Source of the DNA: an uncultured Hyphomicrobiales bacterium | GTDB taxonomy: Bacteria > Pseudomonadota > Alphaproteobacteria > Rhizobiales > Beijerinckiaceae | Length of the DNA stretch: 8,222 nt | Direction of reading: 5' to 3' | Assembly (NCBI GenBank): GCA_903916165.1 | Contig: CAIWVR010000518.1 | Span: 1 to 8,222, forward strand | Shown here: positions 5,476 to 8,222 of the stretch, one piece after another | Position numbering within the stretch: the first letter of the stretch is position 1 | How the letters are laid out: each line of letters begins with the position of its first letter | The notes under the pieces: generated by a model | What the model was told of the DNA's origin: nothing | What the model saw: the letters and a program-made list of their open reading frames with translations, nothing else | Databases searched by the model: none | Position numbers and translations under genes: made by a program

Positions 5476-5835
5476 ATGGACGATAAAACCGGGACAAGGA
5501 AGAAGCTGAGCGCGATTTCTGCCCGCCCGCAAGTTCTGCAGGCCGGACTACGCAGTCCTGCTTCTTCCGCAGCGGCACCGCAGGCGGCAGGACAGATGCC
5601 GGGCGAGACACAGCCGCGACCTGATACCATGCAGGTGATCGAGGGGGGCGGCCTCAAGGCCGGGCCGAATGTCAAAACCTACATCGAACGGCAGTTGAAG
5701 TCCGTCTATGACGACGTGCTCAACCAGCCCATTCCCGATCGCTTTCTCGATCTTCTCAACGCGCTCGACGGCCCTGCGACCGCGGGGGCAAACAGCGCCG
5801 CTCTGGCTGGTGCCAGAAATGAGGAAAGCGAGTGA
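5476..5835 (+). CDS. nepR: NepR anti-sigma factor, with long N-terminal extension
   Basis: Cytoplasmic anti-sigma factor of 119 residues that holds EcfG inactive until phosphorylated PhyR takes it away. The family core lies at about residues 66-98: YIERQLKSVYDDVLNQPIPD followed by RFLDLLNALD, which fits the two helices known to bind EcfG or PhyR. NepR proteins are commonly about 60-70 residues; here an Ala/Pro/Gln-rich, probably disordered stretch of about 60 residues precedes the core and about 20 residues follow it. The ATG at 5476 is supported by GGAGGGG six nt upstream. Met41 (5596), with AGGA close by, is a possible shorter start. The stop TGA overlaps the ecfG start by 4 nt, which suggests translational coupling and matched amounts of the two proteins. 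An EcfG-type promoter drives the pair. Confidence 0.95.
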   Translation: MDDKTGTRKKLSAISARPQVLQAGLRSPASSAAAPQAAGQMPGETQPRPDTMQVIEGGGLKAGPNVKTYIERQLKSVYDDVLNQPIPDRFLDLLNALDGPATAGANSAALAGARNEESE

Positions 5836-6431
5836 CAGAGACACCTGTGGTCCTGCAGGCGAGCCCCAAGCTCAAATCGGATTTGCTCGGCGCCATTCCG
5901 AATCTGCGCGCTTTCGCTGTGTCCCTCTGCGGCAATCCCGACCGCGCCGACGACCTTGTCCAGGAAACGCTGGTCAAGGCCTGGAGCCATCTGGGCTCCT
6001 TCGCCGAGGGCACCAACATGCCCGCCTGGCTGTTCACCATCCTGCGCAACATCTATTATTCGGAATATCGCAAGCGGCGCCGTGAAGTCTCTGACAGCGA
6101 AGGCACCATCGCGGCGCGTCTTGCGACGGCACCCGCGCAGAATGGCCATATGGACTTTCTCGATTTCCGCGAGGCCCTGCAGAAACTGCCCGCAGACCAG
6201 CGCGAAGCGCTGGTTTTGATCGGAGCGTCCGGCATGTCCTACGAGGAAGCCGCCAGCATTTGCAATTGCGCCATCGGCACGATGAAGAGCCGCGTCAATC
6301 GCGCCCGCAATCGCCTGATCGAACTGCTGTCGATTGGCTCCAGTTCGGATTTTGCGTCCGGTGCCGATTGGCAGACGGGCCTCGATACGCTCATCATGGG
6401 CCAGCGTTTTTCGCGCACCGGCAGCGATTAG
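5832..6431 (+). CDS. ecfG: EcfG, ECF sigma factor of the general stress response
   Basis: Alternative sigma factor of 199 residues (ECF15/EcfG group) that directs RNA polymerase to promoters of the form GGAAC...CGTT during stress or starvation. The sigma2 region covers about residues 22-86: NPDRADDLVQETLVKAW (35-51) is the core-binding and -10-melting region, and MPAWLFTILRNIYYSEYRKR (63-82) follows it. The sigma4 region covers about 112-166, with a helix-turn-helix in GMSYEEAASICNCAIGTMKS (134-153) that reads the -35 box. The start is a GTG at 5832 overlapping the nepR stop, preceded by GAGGAA; no better upstream start exists. The C-terminal 30 residues after sigma4 are short and variable, and there is no C-terminal regulatory domain. 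Identity follows from both sequence and the phyR/nepR context. Confidence 0.96.
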   Translation: MTETPVVLQASPKLKSDLLGAIPNLRAFAVSLCGNPDRADDLVQETLVKAWSHLGSFAEGTNMPAWLFTILRNIYYSEYRKRRREVSDSEGTIAARLATAPAQNGHMDFLDFREALQKLPADQREALVLIGASGMSYEEAASICNCAIGTMKSRVNRARNRLIELLSIGSSSDFASGADWQTGLDTLIMGQRFSRTGSD

Positions 6432-6470
6432 CGCAATCCGCATCGCATCGCATCTGTCGGATTGCGTTTA
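6432..6470 (+). terminator. Probable terminator of nepR-ecfG
   Basis: CGCAATCCG (6432-6440) and CGGATTGCG (6458-6466) form a perfect 9-bp stem starting one base after the ecfG stop, with a 17-nt loop and a short TTTA tail. The long loop and short tail make it weaker than the other terminators in the window. The loop itself carries a GCATC/CATC repeat. Confidence 0.55.
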
Positions 6471-6620
6471 TCACTCCGGTGCGAGCGTCTTCGGCAATCA
6501 GACGATGATGATCATCGCGGGTGTGCAGGTATATTTTGAACTGAATCTCTTCAAGCCGATGCTGGCTTTCGCACGGCTGGAGCTCACGCTCCTCGCAATG
6601 ACGATGGTGTGACGCCGCGC
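6471..6620. other. Convergent intergenic region (ecfG / DUF1624 gene)
   Basis: About 150 bp between the ecfG terminator and the end of the leftward DUF1624 gene. No gene or clear second terminator seen. The segment at about 6588-6608 (read on the reverse strand as ATCGTCATTGCGAGGAGCG) looks like the conserved end of a palindromic repeat I recall as common between genes of Bradyrhizobium and relatives. Only this end is clear, so it would be a degenerate relic. Confidence 0.35.
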
Positions 6621-7595
6621 TCAGGGTGCCGGCGGATCGCCGCGGATGCAGGCCTTGGTGATGGCGTCGAACGCGTGCCGCTGCGAGCTCGACAGTCGGT
6701 TCTGGGCCACGGCGCCGCCAATGCCCTGCGCCTGCGCTTCATCTGCGATGCAGCCGCAGGCGCGCGTGCACAGGTCCGCCAGTCCGCCCGATGTCACGCA
6801 TTGCTGTTCGCAACTGGCGCGAAACGTCTCGATGCTGGCCGCATAGGGCGGCTGCACGAGGTTCGATGCGATGAACACCAGCGCGAAGAAGATCGGCTGG
6901 TGGACGAGATAGAGCAGCAGCGAATGGCGTCCGCCGAACACAAGCAGGTGCCCGACCGCGCCGCCGGGGTGCCAGCTGTCGAGCACCCCGGGCAGCCCGC
7001 GCGCGCGCACGGCGCGGCCGAGCAGCAGGCCGATCAGCATGACGCCGAACCAGGGAAGCAAGGGGCGCCAGTCGTTGGTGAGGGGGATCTTTGTGCCAAG
7101 CCCCATCCAGAGCAGCGCGTCGCTGTTGAAGATGACAGGCATGTCGAACAGGGGCAGGGCGAGCGCGCCGGCCGTGATGAGAGCCACGAGCCAGAAGGGT
7201 GCCCAGACGAGCGGCAGCGACAGCAGGCCGGCCACGGCGATAAGATGCAGCACGCCGAAGAAAATATAGGCGTCCGGAAACGCGAAATAGGTGACGAGCG
7301 TGATGCAGAGCGCGGCGAGGGCGATTTTCGCCAGCCGCCGCAGCGCGCGCGGCCAGTCTTGTCCCTGCCGTGCCGCCAGCGTCAGCCCAAGTCCGGCCAG
7401 GCCGATGAAGGTCGCGGCAATGCCATGGCCGAAGCCGATGAAGGCCGGGTCCAGGACGAGCGCCCGCGGCACAAGGCCGAAGGCGCTCAGGTCCCAGCCG
7501 AGATGGAAGGCGAACATGGCCACGAGTGCCACCCCGCGCGCCGCATCGATCGCGGGCCAGCGCGGTTTTTTTTCTGTCGCGGCACCCGTCGTCAT
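6621..7595 (-). CDS. DUF1624/HGSNAT-like multi-pass membrane protein with Cys-rich C-terminal tail
   Basis: Inner-membrane protein of 324 residues related to the catalytic domain of heparan-alpha-glucosaminide N-acetyltransferase (DUF1624, acyltransferase-3-like fold). The bacterial substrate is unknown; transmembrane acyl transfer is an inference from the family. The N-terminal signature is clear: RWPAIDAARG (12-21) leading into the first helix with His31 and W34-D35, as in related proteins. About eight hydrophobic helices follow up to LLLYLVHQPIFF, also family-typical. Residues about 255-324 are a soluble tail with cysteines at 262, 266, 276, 280, 282 and 316, a pattern of CX3C twice and then CXC that suggests disulfides or metal binding. 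The ATG at 7593-7595 is 12 bp after the upstream gene's stop, so the two probably form an operon. Confidence 0.85.
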   Translation of the reverse strand: MTTGAATEKKPRWPAIDAARGVALVAMFAFHLGWDLSAFGLVPRALVLDPAFIGFGHGIAATFIGLAGLGLTLAARQGQDWPRALRRLAKIALAALCITLVTYFAFPDAYIFFGVLHLIAVAGLLSLPLVWAPFWLVALITAGALALPLFDMPVIFNSDALLWMGLGTKIPLTNDWRPLLPWFGVMLIGLLLGRAVRARGLPGVLDSWHPGGAVGHLLVFGGRHSLLLYLVHQPIFFALVFIASNLVQPPYAASIETFRASCEQQCVTSGGLADLCTRACGCIADEAQAQGIGGAVAQNRLSSSQRHAFDAITKACIRGDPPAP

Positions 7596-7607
7596 GCGCG
7601 AGATCCG

Positions 7608-8222
7608 CTAGGGCGCGGGCTTGTCCCTGAAATGGCCGAAGACCATGTCAGGCGCGCTTTTGTTGTGGAGCGAGGGAATGACGCGGCCAGCCCAGATTTC
7701 CGTGATCGAGCCGCCCTTGTAGGCAAGCACCGGCGCCTCGCCCCAGGCTTCGACGCCCTTCTCGCGCCAAGCCACGCGCGCGACGTCGGAATTGAACTCG
7801 GTCGCATACATCGAGCGCAGGCTGGCGAAGGGATAGTTTTTCGGCGCATCAGCCGAGATCGCGACATCGAGGATCATGCGTTCCTGGTCGATCGTGTCGA
7901 GCTTGATGGTTGCCGAACCGCCGCGCGCGAAGGCGAGGGTGAAGATCATCTTCTCGGGATCGAAGGTGATGGTCTTGAGGTCGACGATGGGGCGCTGCTG
8001 GGTTTCCACCGGACCGACGAGGAAGGACGAGCCATAGGCGGTCCAGCGCATGTCGGCGAAGGGCAGCGGGCGCGCGCGCCAATAGCCATCGGGCGGATAG
8101 AACACGAGCACCTCTTCGGCGCGCTCGCGATGCTTCATCCAGAGCTGCACCATGTGCAGGCCCTTTTCTTCGCGATTGCCGACGCGCACCACCGTATTGG
8201 CCGGGCGCCAGAAGGACGGATA
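7608..8222 (-). CDS. Unrecognised protein, 5' end cut by window edge
   Basis: The frame is open to the right edge. Ten codons beyond an internal GTG at 8192 (reading YPSFWRPANT) have the same composition as the rest, so the true start is probably outside the window; about 204 residues are visible. The protein is soluble in appearance, with no membrane helix in the visible part. It is rich in beta-type alternation and aromatic residues, for example VLVFYPPDGYWRARPLPFAD and RWTAYGSSFLVGPVETQQRP, and mid-region TITFDPEKMIFTLAFARGG. This resembles a beta-sandwich or lipocalin-like fold, but that is a guess. I do not recognise a named family. A signal peptide may lie outside the window. It lies 12 bp upstream of the DUF1624 membrane protein gene and is probably co-transcribed, hinting at a shared envelope role. 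Confidence 0.8.
   Translation of the reverse strand, partial: YPSFWRPANTVVRVGNREEKGLHMVQLWMKHRERAEEVLVFYPPDGYWRARPLPFADMRWTAYGSSFLVGPVETQQRPIVDLKTITFDPEKMIFTLAFARGGSATIKLDTIDQERMILDVAISADAPKNYPFASLRSMYATEFNSDVARVAWREKGVEAWGEAPVLAYKGGSITEIWAGRVIPSLHNKSAPDMVFGHFRDKPAP

Noticed and set aside
5706..6443. Reverse frame of 245 codons opposite nepR-ecfG
   Set aside because: Shadow of the ecfG coding strand; no motif, and ecfG is unambiguous.

Overview
The window reads as ordinary chromosome from a high-GC alphaproteobacterium, most likely of the Hyphomicrobiales (Rhizobiales). The main evidence is a complete core of the alphaproteobacterial general stress response: the anti-anti-sigma regulator PhyR, the anti-sigma factor NepR and the ECF sigma factor EcfG. 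This module is restricted to that class. The alphaproteobacterial style of the siroheme synthase and the KGG-repeat stress protein agree. The genus cannot be fixed from the sequence alone.

Left part (1-3907): a DHA2-type (EmrB/QacA-like) drug exporter runs leftwards off the window edge. It is divergent, across about 305 bp, from a rightward group: a periplasmic mono-heme cytochrome c, a pterin-4a-carbinolamine dehydratase 20 bp behind it, and after 114 bp a fused siroheme synthase (CysG). A strong intrinsic terminator directly follows cysG. These are metabolic or transport genes with no visible link to the stress module.

Centre (3908-6470): this is the most informative region. Leftward phyR and rightward nepR-ecfG are divergent. 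Each is preceded by a recognisable EcfG-type promoter (GGAAC, about 16-17 bp, then G/CGTT). The two -35 boxes lie back to back inside a perfect 11-bp inverted repeat with a 9-nt centre. nepR and ecfG overlap by 4 nt. Downstream of phyR, and on its strand, lies a small protein with three KGG motifs spaced exactly 25 residues apart. It has its own EcfG-type promoter, and that promoter's position also decides its start codon. The expected circuit is: stress leads to phosphorylation of PhyR, PhyR~P captures NepR, EcfG is released, and EcfG raises phyR, nepR-ecfG and the KGG gene. No sensor kinase gene is present in the window.

Right part (6471-8222): a two-gene leftward unit. The upstream gene is an unrecognised protein cut by the right edge. 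Twelve bp downstream is a DUF1624/HGSNAT-like multi-pass membrane protein with a cysteine-rich C-terminal tail. No tRNA, rRNA, CRISPR array, insertion sequence or phage gene was seen. I saw no wholly novel system. The most interesting material is the regulatory layout of the stress locus, a possible unannotated transcript between phyR and the KGG gene, and the cysteine tail.
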